Shown here: positions 53,066 to 62,238 of the stretch, piece after piece
Layout: the number at the start of each line of letters is the position of its first letter
How positions within the stretch are numbered: the first letter of the stretch is position 1
Assembly (NCBI GenBank): GCA_964428355.1
Contig: CAYRYU010000011.1
Location: 47,851 to 111,850, forward strand
Source of the DNA: CAYRYU01 sp964428355
GTDB taxonomy: Bacteria > Muiribacteriota > Ozemobacteria > Ozemobacterales > Ozemobacteraceae
DNA length: 64,000 nucleotides
Direction: 5' to 3'
Program-made: the position numbers and the translations under genes
Notes under the pieces: generated by a model
Seen by the model: only the letters and a program-made list of their open reading frames with translations
Databases searched by the model: none
Told to the model about the DNA's origin: nothing

Positions 53066-53172
53066 TGCCTGTTTTGCTCCCTGTCCATCGCGATGCAAGG
53101 ATATCACATTTCACTTCCACCCTCTCCAGACGGTCTTTCCTTGAAGTGCCGCAAACAGCCGCAAACAGCTTT

Positions 53173-53201
53173 TTGCGCCCACCTTCACGCGGATATATAA
53201 T
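53173..53201 (+). promoter_or_regulatory. Promoter of the LptF/LptG gene
   Basis: TTGCGC (53173-53178), 17 bases and a perfect TATAAT (53196-53201) lie just ahead of the GGAGGGAGG ribosome site and ATG at 53219, giving a short leader. Confidence 0.6.
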
Positions 53202-53218
53202 CCGGAGGGAGGTTTTCG

Positions 53219-54325
53219 ATGAGGCTGTTCAGGGTTCCGCTGATCGATCGGTTCGTCTTGAGCGAACTCCTGCAGCCATTTCTCTTCGGGCTCCTCTTCT
53301 TCGTTTCGATCATGCTGATCGATTTCCTGATGGACCTGATCAACCTGATCTTCTCGAAAGGAGTCCCGCTGAGGATCGTTTTCCTTTTCTTCGTATATTA
53401 CCTTCCTCCGGCACTCGTTCTTTGCTTTCCCATGGCATTGCTTCTGGCTTGCCTGATCGGCTTCAGCCGCATGAGCGGGGATTCCGAAATGATCGCCCTG
53501 AAGGCGGGCGGGTACAGCTTCTTCCGGATCGTCTTCCCCGCCCTGGCTTTCGGCGGATTCATCACTCTTCTGACCTTCTTCTTCAACGAGAAGGTGGTGC
53601 CGACGGCCAGCGAAAAGTTCGCCAAGCTTTTTCGCAACGAGGTTTCCTTGAAAAGACCTCTGCCGAAGGTCGCCGAAAACCGGTTCTTCGACCTCGGACC
53701 GAACCAGAAATTTTACGCCCGCAAGGTCATCCGGAAGAAGGGAGAGATGTTGGGGGTGATCCTTTACGAAGGGCAACACAATGACTTTCCCAGGGTCATA
53801 GAGGCTGAAAGAGCCCGCCTTTCACCCACCTCGTGCGTCTTTTTCAACGGCCGGATATCACGGATCGACTCTTCCGGAGGGGATCGCAACTACACCTATT
53901 TCCGGGAAATGAACTATCCGATCGACAATTTCTACGTCACCCCCGGATCGGTTCCGTCCCAGAAGACCCCCCAGCAAATGGGAATCGTCGACCTCTACCG
54001 ACACAACCGCGAACTCGAGACCAGAGGATCGCCGCCCAAGGTTCTGGTTACCAACTGGGTGGAGTTCTGGGCGAAGACGTCGATCCCTTTCGCATGCGTG
54101 ATCTTCGTGCTGCTCGGAACCTCGTTGGGAACCCAGACCCAGAGATCCGGGAAGAGCATCGGGATCGGCCTTTCGGTGATCATCATCTTCGTCTACTACT
54201 TTTTCCTCGCCCTGGGGAAAGCCTTCGCCGCGGGAAACCTGGTTTCCCCTTTTTTTGGCGCCTGGCTTGCAAACTTCGCGGTGGGATCACTTGGACTTTT
54301 CTTCGCCTTCCGGTCCAGGGCCTGA
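53219..54325 (+). CDS. LptF/LptG-family lipopolysaccharide export permease
   Basis: The 368-aa protein has the YjgP/YjgQ layout. Three N-terminal helices (LLQPFLFGLLFFVSIML; LRIVFLFFVYYLPPALVL; FFRIVFPALAFGGFIT), a periplasmic beta-jellyroll region (about 115-270) and three C-terminal helices are visible. Start of the family signature: RFVLSELLQPFLFG. LptF and LptG with LptB extract LPS from the inner membrane. Only one permease gene is in the window, so I cannot say whether it is LptF or LptG. It shows that the cell is diderm. The 3' end overlaps the convergent phosphatase gene by 39 bp. Confidence 0.88.
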   Translation: MRLFRVPLIDRFVLSELLQPFLFGLLFFVSIMLIDFLMDLINLIFSKGVPLRIVFLFFVYYLPPALVLCFPMALLLACLIGFSRMSGDSEMIALKAGGYSFFRIVFPALAFGGFITLLTFFFNEKVVPTASEKFAKLFRNEVSLKRPLPKVAENRFFDLGPNQKFYARKVIRKKGEMLGVILYEGQHNDFPRVIEAERARLSPTSCVFFNGRISRIDSSGGDRNYTYFREMNYPIDNFYVTPGSVPSQKTPQQMGIVDLYRHNRELETRGSPPKVLVTNWVEFWAKTSIPFACVIFVLLGTSLGTQTQRSGKSIGIGLSVIIIFVYYFFLALGKAFAAGNLVSPFFGAWLANFAVGSLGLFFAFRSRA

Positions 54326-56227
54326 CGAAAGCGCCAAAGGAACGGCCTTTCCCTGGACTATCAGTATCGTCACATCGTCTGGGAAGTTGGTTCCCCCAAC
54401 GAAGAGCTCGAGTTCCGACATCACGCGTGAAATGAGCGCGCCGTTCCTTCCCTCACCCGCCAGATTGCCCAATAACGAAGCCCAGCGAGGGAATCCGAAC
54501 AACTTGTCGGCCGGGTCGCGGGCTTCGATGACTCCGTCGGAACACAGTATCAAACGCTCTCCGGGCCCGATGGGAATCTCGACCGTGGCGATCACGGGGT
54601 CCCGCTTTCGGCCGGCACCGAGTGGAAACGATGGTTTCCCGAATTCCCTAACCTTCCCGCCACGATCAATGTGGTAGATCGCAAGATGGCCAGCGAAATG
54701 GCATGTTGCGCAATTTCTCACCGTGTCGAGGTATCCGAAAACCCCGGTCATGAACTTCTGGCCCTTCAAAACGGCTTTCAGCAGGCGATCGGTGGTTCTT
54801 ATCAGAAGCATGGGTTCGGTGCGCCCCTTCCGAAGACAATGGGCGAACGAGGATTTGATCATGATAGTGGTCATCGCCGCGGCAAACCCGTGTCCCGAGA
54901 CATCGCCCAGGAAGAAAAAGGGGGTATTCCCCACCCGGTGGAAGTCGAAAAAATCCCCACCCGCATCGGAGAACGGTCTGCAATAACCGGTAAGCAAGAA
55001 CCCCTCGGGAACATCCCACTCCTCTTCCGGGAACAACAACCTCTGGATATCACCGACCGCTTCGGCCTCATTCTGGACGTTGAAAAAGTCTGCGAAACCG
55101 ACCAGGTTCTCTGCAACTGAGACCGCACACGCAGTGAATATCCAGGAGACGCAGAACCCCCCGACCGGGATGTACCACCCCGTGAGAAAGAACGAAGCCA
55201 GAAGCACCGTTGCCGACACGGCCAGAATGGAAAGAAGAGCCGTTAGGCCAGGAAACACGCCTAGGAAGCAGATGAAAAGACTTGCACCCATCCCCTGGAT
55301 GCCGGCAGCAATCCGGGCAAGACTAGAATCAACGAACTGGACGGATCTCCCGGTCAGAAGAGTGTCGATTGCCGTCGACAGCAGCTTGACGCCCGAAACG
55401 AGCCCAAGGGGTGACATCAGGAAATCACCCGCTGCGCGGGCGGTCACACCGACGACCACGATCTTGTCCCTGAGGAATCCGGGGGGAAGCTTTCCCCCCA
55501 ACAGCCGGGAAGCCCCGACCTCGGGAATCGGCCGGCCTCCCCCCGAAAAAGCAAGGAAACTGCTCCGGACCCCACGAGCCCCGGAAAGGACCGTTGAACT
55601 CCCCACTCCCTGCGCCCGGTTGACCAAAAAGGCCATGCTTTCCAGTTCCCGGCCGGGATCCCGGATGAGGAAGGAACGATGGATCTGGTCCGAATCCTGG
55701 ATGTTCCAGACGAGGCCGGAAAATCGCGCCGCGCCCCGGAACCTCGGGAGACTGTGATACTCCCGGAACCTCCTTCCTCTCGAGTCGGTCGTTTCCTCGC
55801 CGATCGAGATGAGTGCGACGTTACCGGCCGTCCTGATGGCTCCTTCCAGAGCCTCATCGCTCCGGTCCCGCTCGTCGTTTGTCGAATTCTGGAGAAGAAT
55901 GTCGAGAACGATCAGCCTGGGTTGCCCCGATGCAACCGCCCCCACGAGGCCGCCCAGGACCGAACGGTCGAGGGGCCATGAATTACCCGTCGCCTCGAGA
56001 AAATCGTCGTCGATCACGACCGTCACGAGCCTTTCGGAGGGGTTCAAAAACTCCACCGACAATCGCTGTACAAGGTCCACTGCAAGATGGTCGATCCATT
56101 CGGTCAACCAAGGTATCGACCAGACCGCGAGATTGACGACGATGAAAACCGCCAGGATCGCCTTGGCGCCACTCTTTCCCAGGAGCAGGTTCAGACGGTT
56201 CCAGAGGATCGCGGCTCGCTTCAGCAT
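54287..56227 (-). CDS. CHASE2-domain membrane protein with SpoIIE-type PP2C phosphatase domain (second)
   Basis: The 646-aa protein has an N-terminal membrane helix and an extracytoplasmic CHASE2 sensor (about 45-290) with VTVVIDDDFLE and DILLQNSTNDERDR. Three membrane helices (about 295-370) and a SpoIIE/RsbU phosphatase domain (about 415-640) with DAGGDFFDF, GDVSGHGFAAAM and CSDGVIEA acidic residues follow. Such phosphatases dephosphorylate STAS proteins; a STAS protein is encoded at 23389. It is the last gene of the minus-strand operon, starting four bases after the prepilin stop. Its paralog at 59382 is in the same operon. Confidence 0.9.
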   Translation of the reverse strand: MLKRAAILWNRLNLLLGKSGAKAILAVFIVVNLAVWSIPWLTEWIDHLAVDLVQRLSVEFLNPSERLVTVVIDDDFLEATGNSWPLDRSVLGGLVGAVASGQPRLIVLDILLQNSTNDERDRSDEALEGAIRTAGNVALISIGEETTDSRGRRFREYHSLPRFRGAARFSGLVWNIQDSDQIHRSFLIRDPGRELESMAFLVNRAQGVGSSTVLSGARGVRSSFLAFSGGGRPIPEVGASRLLGGKLPPGFLRDKIVVVGVTARAAGDFLMSPLGLVSGVKLLSTAIDTLLTGRSVQFVDSSLARIAAGIQGMGASLFICFLGVFPGLTALLSILAVSATVLLASFFLTGWYIPVGGFCVSWIFTACAVSVAENLVGFADFFNVQNEAEAVGDIQRLLFPEEEWDVPEGFLLTGYCRPFSDAGGDFFDFHRVGNTPFFFLGDVSGHGFAAAMTTIMIKSSFAHCLRKGRTEPMLLIRTTDRLLKAVLKGQKFMTGVFGYLDTVRNCATCHFAGHLAIYHIDRGGKVREFGKPSFPLGAGRKRDPVIATVEIPIGPGERLILCSDGVIEARDPADKLFGFPRWASLLGNLAGEGRNGALISRVMSELELFVGGTNFPDDVTILIVQGKAVPLALSSGPGPEGEEKSK

Positions 56228-56231
56228 CCGT

Positions 56232-57563
56232 TCAAGGCTGCGTTCCGAGGATTTTCAGCTTCAGGTCGAGTTCCTTGATGACCTTCATGGTTTCGGAGAA
56301 CCTTCGCAGGTTCGGGTACTTTTCGAGGAGCTGGTCACGGCTCACGAAACCCTCCTCCTGGCCGACGAACCTCTCGAGGCAGGGATTCCTGGCCGTGCTC
56401 GACGATTTCAGGAACTCGAAGAACCGGAAATCGGTCCTCTGAAGCGGGGAATCCGGAATGATGTAGAATATCTTGTACAAATCGACCAACTTCAGGACCG
56501 TCCTGTGTATCGAAAGGAGATCCTGGAAAGGAACGAGCTCTTTTGCAAGAAGCCTCTCCCCAGCCCACTTCACCTTCTTCATCGACCAGAAGAACGACTG
56601 CCAGATTCCGATCAGTTCGGACAACCAGCCTTCCCTTCGCTCGGGGTCCTGCCACAGGTAGGTTCCGACCTTTTCCTCGCGGTAATTCCGGAGGATGAAG
56701 GCAAGGTCCTCCTTCATCTGGAAGAGCAGGTGAAAACTGGCCCGGCCCGTTTCGAAACAGCAGTCCTCTAGATTTTTCAGCAAACGGACCTTGTCGAAAC
56801 CATCAGGCTTTCCCGAAATCTCGGTTTCCAGGGTGGAAATCTTCTCGTCCATCTGCTTCAGGAAGTTCACCCGGAGCGTCCGTGAGAGGAAAAGCACCCG
56901 TCCCATGGCCAAAACCACATCCTTGTCGCCATGATCCGCGGCGATGAGTTGGGCAAGTGGTGTGACCTGGTCGAAGTAGAAACTCCTGCCGACGGCTTTC
57001 TCGAAGGCAGCCTGGTCATCGATCGGCCGGACGACAGGAGCGATGATCTTTTCAGAGACCAGTGAAGCGAAATCCGTCTCGGAGGAGTAGATTCCCTTAC
57101 CGGTTTTGGCGGGCCATTGGATAAAGGCTTCGGAGTGGCAGAGCCCCTTGTCGTTGGCAGCAACCCCTCTGACGGTCTTCAGGTCGAGGGTGAAACCGCG
57201 CATCTGATCGTAGATCGGAACCATTGCGGGGTTGATCCCCGAGGGATCGATCTTCCCGTCCCTCGGGTTCCGGTCTTCGATCAGGACGAACAAGGGGGAG
57301 TTCCCGTCGTTGACCGTGACCGGTTTTCCCTGTGGGGAGTTGCCGAGGAAATCCAGTCCGTAGGGATTGACCGCGATTTCCTGGGCGCAATCCTCGAAGA
57401 CCTTCTGGGAAACCTGGAGCGCGGCGAAATGCTCCGCTCCGAAGTCGCTCTCCCGGGAAGCGGAACGGACGATCGAGATGAACATCGTTCCGATGAGGGC
57501 GAAGATGAAGAGGACTACAAGCACCTCCACGAGGGAGAACCCCGGTTTCCCGAACCGCTTCAT
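56232..57563 (-). CDS. Large prepilin-like protein
   Basis: The 443-aa protein has the leader MKRFGKPG and FSLVEVLVVLFIFALIGTMFI with Glu5. It is far longer than a usual pseudopilin; the extra about 300 residues are charged and helical with coiled-coil-like stretches (QMDEKISTLETEISG). It is ATGA-coupled to the prepilin upstream and precedes the second CHASE2 phosphatase by four bases. The long C-terminus may be an effector or adhesive part. Confidence 0.8.
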   Translation of the reverse strand: MKRFGKPGFSLVEVLVVLFIFALIGTMFISIVRSASRESDFGAEHFAALQVSQKVFEDCAQEIAVNPYGLDFLGNSPQGKPVTVNDGNSPLFVLIEDRNPRDGKIDPSGINPAMVPIYDQMRGFTLDLKTVRGVAANDKGLCHSEAFIQWPAKTGKGIYSSETDFASLVSEKIIAPVVRPIDDQAAFEKAVGRSFYFDQVTPLAQLIAADHGDKDVVLAMGRVLFLSRTLRVNFLKQMDEKISTLETEISGKPDGFDKVRLLKNLEDCCFETGRASFHLLFQMKEDLAFILRNYREEKVGTYLWQDPERREGWLSELIGIWQSFFWSMKKVKWAGERLLAKELVPFQDLLSIHRTVLKLVDLYKIFYIIPDSPLQRTDFRFFEFLKSSSTARNPCLERFVGQEEGFVSRDQLLEKYPNLRRFSETMKVIKELDLKLKILGTQP

Positions 57564-58141
57564 TCAAGTTCCCCCATTGTCATGAAACCTACTGTCGTGA
57601 TGAACTGGGACTCCTGCTTCTCGTTTGCCAGGGTCGCAGCAACCTGGATGCTCATCGGGCTAAGCGGGGTGAACGAAAGCCGCGAGATAGATTCAACCAG
57701 GATCTTCCCGTTCTTGGGATTGAAGGACCCGGAGTAGTCATCGTTGTAATACCGCAGACGGTACAATACCCGGTTGTACTTTTTAGAGTGGAGTACATCA
57801 TTCTCGAGGAACAGGAACGACATGCGGTTCAGGAGATCTCTGAAAACCAGATAGGGAGCCGTTTCTCCCACTCCGGGCTTGACGATGTTCGTTCCTTTCC
57901 GGATCTCCCCGAGAAGCACGTCGGCCGCCTTCCGGACCTCCATCTGGAGGGTGAACTTCTCCGCAACCGATTTCATGCCGGATTTCTGTGACCCGCGCCA
58001 GAAAGCCACTCCGAAGGCCATCACCGTCCCCACCAGGGCGATCACAACGATCATCTCGATCATGCTGAAGGCCGACCTGTGCCCGCCTGAAGCGGGCTTT
58101 CCCCCACACGAGGTGGGCGGGCGAACACAGTCCATCGTCAT
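57560..58141 (-). CDS. Prepilin-like protein with GC-rich palindrome in its leader
   Basis: The 193-aa protein has a 24-residue leader (MTMDCVRPPTSCGG...HRSA) and FSMIEMIVVIALVGTVMAFG with Glu5. As in the protein at 40850, the residue before the cleavage site is Ala. DNA encoding the leader contains a perfect hairpin GCCCGC/GCGGGC (58081-58097). The domain with ADVLLGEIRKGTNI resembles GspH/GspJ. ATGA overlaps couple it to the genes on both sides. Confidence 0.8.
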   Translation of the reverse strand: MTMDCVRPPTSCGGKPASGGHRSAFSMIEMIVVIALVGTVMAFGVAFWRGSQKSGMKSVAEKFTLQMEVRKAADVLLGEIRKGTNIVKPGVGETAPYLVFRDLLNRMSFLFLENDVLHSKKYNRVLYRLRYYNDDYSGSFNPKNGKILVESISRLSFTPLSPMSIQVAATLANEKQESQFITTVGFMTMGELE

Positions 58142-59385
58142 AAGCCCTCGATCTCCTGGAGCATCTCGAGGAAAGACTTGTCGACTCCATCGTTGGGAAC
58201 GGGTTTGGTCAACCCGGGGAGGTCCGGGTTGAAACCCTTGATTCCATCGCTGTTCCGCTGGTAGATCTCCTTCATCCGGGCCAGGTCCGCCCCCGCGCCC
58301 TTCTTGTATTCCTCGATGAAAGTCTTCCGGTCATTGTCGAACGTCGTCGGGTATGCGTAATAGATTTCGGGCCTCTGGTATCTGACACGGAGTTCGTTCG
58401 CCTTGAGGTGGGCATCGTTCATCTCGACCGCGTTCAGCTCCTGCCATTTGCTCAGCCACAGCTTCGCGAGCCGGTCGAGCTCCTCGAAGAAGAACTGGGG
58501 GTTGAGGTCGGTTCCGTTCTCGGGAGCGGGAATCAAGGGCGGGCGGGGAGAAGCCGGAAAACCCGTGATCGAATCAGCCTGGGGAAAGGTCAGGACACCG
58601 ACCGGCATTCCCTGGTCGGGGCGGGGTTCGATACCACCCGGGTTCAGGGGAAGGGCGGGGATCTCGCCGGGCGGAGCGGCGGTGAGTTCGTTCGCGATTG
58701 CCCGGACATCGGATATGGGAGCGAGCTTCCGGGACTCCTCGAGAGCCTTCTGGAGGTTCTGACGCCGCTGGTCGAGTATCTTCGCCAGCTCGGTCTGGAA
58801 GGCGTCGCTGGTTGCCCGGGCCGAAGCGCCTTCAGGGAACTTCTCCTGGTCGAGCTCCGAAAAGAACACGGAGAAGATCCGGTTCGAGATGTCGAAGATG
58901 TCCTCCTCGTAAACCACCCGCCAGAAGAAGGTCTGCTTCCTTTCCTGGAAACGGGCACGGATGTAGATGTCGATCGGGTGGCGCAGCCCGTTCGAGGTGG
59001 GGGCCGCGGGAGCCTCTTCGACGAAGCTGTCGTAATGACCATCGAACATGGGGACGTTGTTCTCCGGAACCGAACCTGCACTGAAGTACCTTTCGTCCCA
59101 GGATTTTTCGTGGATCCGGGCGATGATCCGGGAGAAGCCGGAGTAAGCGATGTTGAAAAGGCACTGCCGCTGACCCACGATCTTGACCTGGGAAAGATAT
59201 CCCGATTTCATCGTGGAAACCGTGAAAACGAAGAAAATGACCGCCACGAGAGCGAACAGGGCCAGAGGAATGAGGAAACCGCTTCGTGAAAGCCCGCCCA
59301 CACTCCCTTCCGTGGCCGCGGGGAAGGCCCGGGGCCGGTAGTTCACGGGTGGAAATGCACCGAGGGTGCGGTGATCGCGGTTCAC
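58138..59385 (-). CDS. GspK-like exported protein (cassette 4)
   Basis: The 415-aa protein starts at a GTG overlapping the phosphatase stop (GTGA), with AGGAGG six bases upstream; the longer in-frame ATG at 59457 has no ribosome site. A 36-residue leader precedes the helix FLIPLALFALVAVIFFVFTV, which lacks Glu5 as in GspK. The rest is helical and Pro-rich (ALPLNPGGIEPRPDQG). It is shorter than the other three GspK-like proteins and has no evident beta-helix tail. It lies between a CHASE2 phosphatase and two prepilins. Confidence 0.65.
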   Translation of the reverse strand: MNRDHRTLGAFPPVNYRPRAFPAATEGSVGGLSRSGFLIPLALFALVAVIFFVFTVSTMKSGYLSQVKIVGQRQCLFNIAYSGFSRIIARIHEKSWDERYFSAGSVPENNVPMFDGHYDSFVEEAPAAPTSNGLRHPIDIYIRARFQERKQTFFWRVVYEEDIFDISNRIFSVFFSELDQEKFPEGASARATSDAFQTELAKILDQRRQNLQKALEESRKLAPISDVRAIANELTAAPPGEIPALPLNPGGIEPRPDQGMPVGVLTFPQADSITGFPASPRPPLIPAPENGTDLNPQFFFEELDRLAKLWLSKWQELNAVEMNDAHLKANELRVRYQRPEIYYAYPTTFDNDRKTFIEEYKKGAGADLARMKEIYQRNSDGIKGFNPDLPGLTKPVPNDGVDKSFLEMLQEIEGL

Positions 59386-61385
59386 AGCGCACCTCCTGCT
59401 TCGGCTGCCGGTCGCTCCAAGGCTGGACCGCCAGCGCTTTTGACGGAGCCGGGACAAGTCGCCTTCACCGGATCCCGGGTAAGGAGAACCATTGTCAGAT
59501 CGTCCGAGAAAGCTCTTCCGGAGGCGAACTTCCGCATTTCACCAAGGACATCCCCGTAGAAGTCTTGGTGATCACGAATGCCCGACTTACCGGAAAGGAA
59601 CTGCTGCAGGGTGGCGTATCCATACTGCCGGTTGTCCCAGTTGAGCGTCTCGTTGAGACCATCGGTGAACAGGAAAAGGGAATCCCCTTCCCCGAATTCT
59701 GTCCGGGTCTCCATTACCATGCCAGGTTTCAGGTCACGGAAGCAACCGAGGGGTGGAGCGATTTTTCCAACCTGTTGGACAGTCCCATCCTTTTTCAGGA
59801 TGAAGGGCGGGGGATGCCCCGCGAGGGCAATCGAGACGACGTGGGCCCTCGGGTCCAGGATTCCTGCTGCGGCAGTCATCTTGCGGGATTTCTTCATCAG
59901 ATCGAAGATCACCCCGTTGAGATCCGAAAGAACCTGAACGGGGCGGCAAGCACCCTCCTGGCATGAAAGCGAGAGAACCGATTTCGCGATCGTGGTTACC
60001 ATGCCCGCGGGAAACCCGTGTCCGGTCACGTCCCCCAGGAAGAACAGGAAGGTTCCGTCGGGTTGAGGAAAGAAATCGTAGAAATCCCCGCCGGCATCTT
60101 CGCAGGGAAGGCAGTATCCCGAACACCGGTAGCCTTCGGGGGAGTCCCAGGGACCACTGGGGTGGATCTTTCTCTGCAGTTCGGCAACCGCATGTCCCTC
60201 AGCCCGAATGCCCTGTGTCCGGATGAATGCCATGAAAAGCCGCCCCAGGAAAGTGGTCCCCCCGACGAAAGCCCAGGAAAGCAGGAAAACCCCGATGGGA
60301 AAATGATACCCCGACATCATGCACAGCCATTTCAAGCCCAGCGAAACCGCCGCGAGTATGAGGAGCGAAACGAACCCGCATGCCGGAAGTCCCCCGGCAA
60401 GGGAGGTGACCGCGCCTCCCAGGGCTCCGAGAAGCCCGAAGGGGATGCGAAAACGCAGGTCCCAGAGCCGCAACGATCTCCTCCCCGAAAGAAGGTTTTC
60501 CCAAGCTGTCGCAAGGATTTCCACGCCGGAAAGGAATCCCCGGGGGGTATTCCATCGGTCATGAAGAACGTTGGCGGTGGGCCCGACGAAAACGGTTTTT
60601 CCGAGGAAGGCTCCCGATGAGGCAATTCCTGCGAGGAAATCCCCCGCACTCGAGAAGGGAATTCCCCGATCACCCTCCAGGAAGGAAAGAAAGATGTCGG
60701 CGGAAGCTCCCCCCTGTTTCAGGGCCACTTCCACCCCACCGGGGGCACAGCAGCAATCCTTACCGGGATCGACCCGGACCGCCCGCAGGAACCCGTCGCG
60801 GTCGGGGCCAAAGGAAATGGGAATCCTGTTCGGGTGCAGACTTTCGAGACGGCGTTTTTCGTTCTCCGAGAATGCATGGTCGTAGGAATCCAATGCAAGG
60901 AACCCGCAACCTGCCCCAGTCGCGATTTCATCGATGGGGTCGTTCTCGTTCCCCGTCCTAGAGGGTCGGAGAAACCCTCGTTCCATCTGAGGAGTCAGAA
61001 TCACCGTCTTCCCTCCAGCCTGCTTCAATTTCGAAACGAGCTCATCGAGGAATTCCCCGGGCCATGGCCAGCGGATCGGAACCTGGTCAAGGCTCTCCGT
61101 ATCCACCGCGAGGATCACGACGTCGGGATGGCCGGTTCGTCCCGGGATTGCCCAGGATTCGAAGGAATCATGGATGATCTGGTCGAACCGGAAAGAGACC
61201 CCGGGCACCATGACGATCGCGGCTCCCAGGGCAATCCACATCGACAGGAGGAGCCAGGACCATCTCCTTCCGAGATACTGGGGAAGCGCCCGAAACACGA
61301 CCCTCGCCGCACCAGGGTCGGGGGAAAAACCTGCGGTCAGAAAACGGAAGGCCGCGCCGGCACGCTCCAGAAAACCTGACTGCAT
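59382..61385 (-). CDS. CHASE2-domain membrane protein with SpoIIE-type PP2C phosphatase domain (first)
   Basis: The 667-aa protein has an N-terminal helix (WSWLLLSMWIALGAAIVM) and a CHASE2 sensor (about 65-300, with VVILAVDTESLDQVPIRWPWP). Membrane helices (about 310-385) and a SpoIIE-type phosphatase domain (about 425-650) with DAGGDFYDF, GDVTGHGFPAGM and LFTDGLNE follow. Its start overlaps the stop of the FecR-like lipoprotein gene (TAATG), and its stop overlaps the GspK-like gene. FecR-like proteins are frequent neighbours of CHASE2 proteins and probably take part in sensing. It is clearly paralogous to the phosphatase at 54287. Confidence 0.92.
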   Translation of the reverse strand: MQSGFLERAGAAFRFLTAGFSPDPGAARVVFRALPQYLGRRWSWLLLSMWIALGAAIVMVPGVSFRFDQIIHDSFESWAIPGRTGHPDVVILAVDTESLDQVPIRWPWPGEFLDELVSKLKQAGGKTVILTPQMERGFLRPSRTGNENDPIDEIATGAGCGFLALDSYDHAFSENEKRRLESLHPNRIPISFGPDRDGFLRAVRVDPGKDCCCAPGGVEVALKQGGASADIFLSFLEGDRGIPFSSAGDFLAGIASSGAFLGKTVFVGPTANVLHDRWNTPRGFLSGVEILATAWENLLSGRRSLRLWDLRFRIPFGLLGALGGAVTSLAGGLPACGFVSLLILAAVSLGLKWLCMMSGYHFPIGVFLLSWAFVGGTTFLGRLFMAFIRTQGIRAEGHAVAELQRKIHPSGPWDSPEGYRCSGYCLPCEDAGGDFYDFFPQPDGTFLFFLGDVTGHGFPAGMVTTIAKSVLSLSCQEGACRPVQVLSDLNGVIFDLMKKSRKMTAAAGILDPRAHVVSIALAGHPPPFILKKDGTVQQVGKIAPPLGCFRDLKPGMVMETRTEFGEGDSLFLFTDGLNETLNWDNRQYGYATLQQFLSGKSGIRDHQDFYGDVLGEMRKFASGRAFSDDLTMVLLTRDPVKATCPGSVKSAGGPALERPAAEAGGAL

Positions 61386-62032
61386 TATCTCTGGTTGATC
61401 AGGGGAAACCCTGTCCCGGAGGGGTCGAACAGGGAATCCCTGGCGACCGGGGTCAGGTTTTCCAAAGGGGGGAACTTCTTGTTCGGGGTCGCCTGGAGCT
61501 TCTGTCCCTCGGTCAGTTCGACTCTCTCGCCCGTGGATGAGCTGGTGAAGGCAACCCTTCCCTCCTCGACGGCCACCCCCACCTTGTCCTTCCGTGTTTC
61601 CACCAGGAAAACCGTTCCAAGAACTGCCGCAACTCCATGGGGGGTCTGGACTTCGAGTCCGGATTTCTGCTTCTGGATCCGGAAAATGGCCGTTCCCTCC
61701 GATTCCTTGCCCAACTGCGAACCGGACCCGATTTCGAAAACCGTGTCGGGTTTCAGCGATACCTCGCTCTCATCGGGAAACCTCAGCTTGGCAAAACCAT
61801 CTTCCGCGGTCTTGATCGCTCCGCCCGGGGGTATGGCCTCGTTCGCGGAAGCATCGTGGAACTCGCCTGAACCGGTCGACCGGGCCCGCACCTTTCCCTT
61901 GATCTCGGTGATCCGGGCCCCGGCCCCGCCCGTGGCAGCTCCACCCCCACATCCGAGAACGAGAAAGAAAAGGGCGGCCAGGATGACGGGGACGAACTCC
62001 CGAAGGAAATGATTCCTTTCCCAGGACTCCAT
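61385..62032 (-). CDS. FecR-domain lipoprotein
   Basis: The 215-aa protein has a signal peptide with lipobox VLGCGGG, so Cys is lipidated and the protein is membrane-anchored in the periplasm. A FecR-like domain (about 40-190) carries GEFHDASANEAIPPGGAIKTAEDGFAKLRF and TPHGVAAVLGTVFLVETRKDKVGVAVEEGRV split over short motifs. The start at 62032 follows AAGGGAGGGG and is better than the open extension to 62119. It is the first gene of the CHASE2/prepilin operon, with a promoter at 62164-62191. Confidence 0.88.
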   Translation of the reverse strand: MESWERNHFLREFVPVILAALFFLVLGCGGGAATGGAGARITEIKGKVRARSTGSGEFHDASANEAIPPGGAIKTAEDGFAKLRFPDESEVSLKPDTVFEIGSGSQLGKESEGTAIFRIQKQKSGLEVQTPHGVAAVLGTVFLVETRKDKVGVAVEEGRVAFTSSSTGERVELTEGQKLQATPNKKFPPLENLTPVARDSLFDPSGTGFPLINQR

Positions 62033-62163
62033 AACCCCTCCCTTCCGGGTTCCATTCCTGAACAGACAATGAAACGAGGCAATTCCCGGAAACGTGACAG
62101 GAAAATCCAACGATCCCAACCATCCCCAAGACCCTGGGAACGTCAGAGCCGCGGATCCCTCAT

Positions 62164-62191
62164 ATTATACCCAAGTCCGCCCCGGCTTCAA
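62164..62191 (-). promoter_or_regulatory. Promoter of the FecR/CHASE2/prepilin operon
   Basis: On the minus strand TTGAAG (complement of 62186-62191), 16 bases and a perfect TATAAT (complement of 62164-62169) stand about 130 bases before the ATG at 62032, leaving a long leader. Confidence 0.55.
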
Positions 62192-62238
62192 AACGTTCTC
62201 TCAGGCTCTCAGGGCCGGGATCCGTCCGGAGCAAACGG

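Noticed and set aside
55809..56771. Plus-strand frame over the CHASE2 phosphatase and long prepilin
   Set aside because: It crosses two well-supported minus-strand genes and shows no domain.
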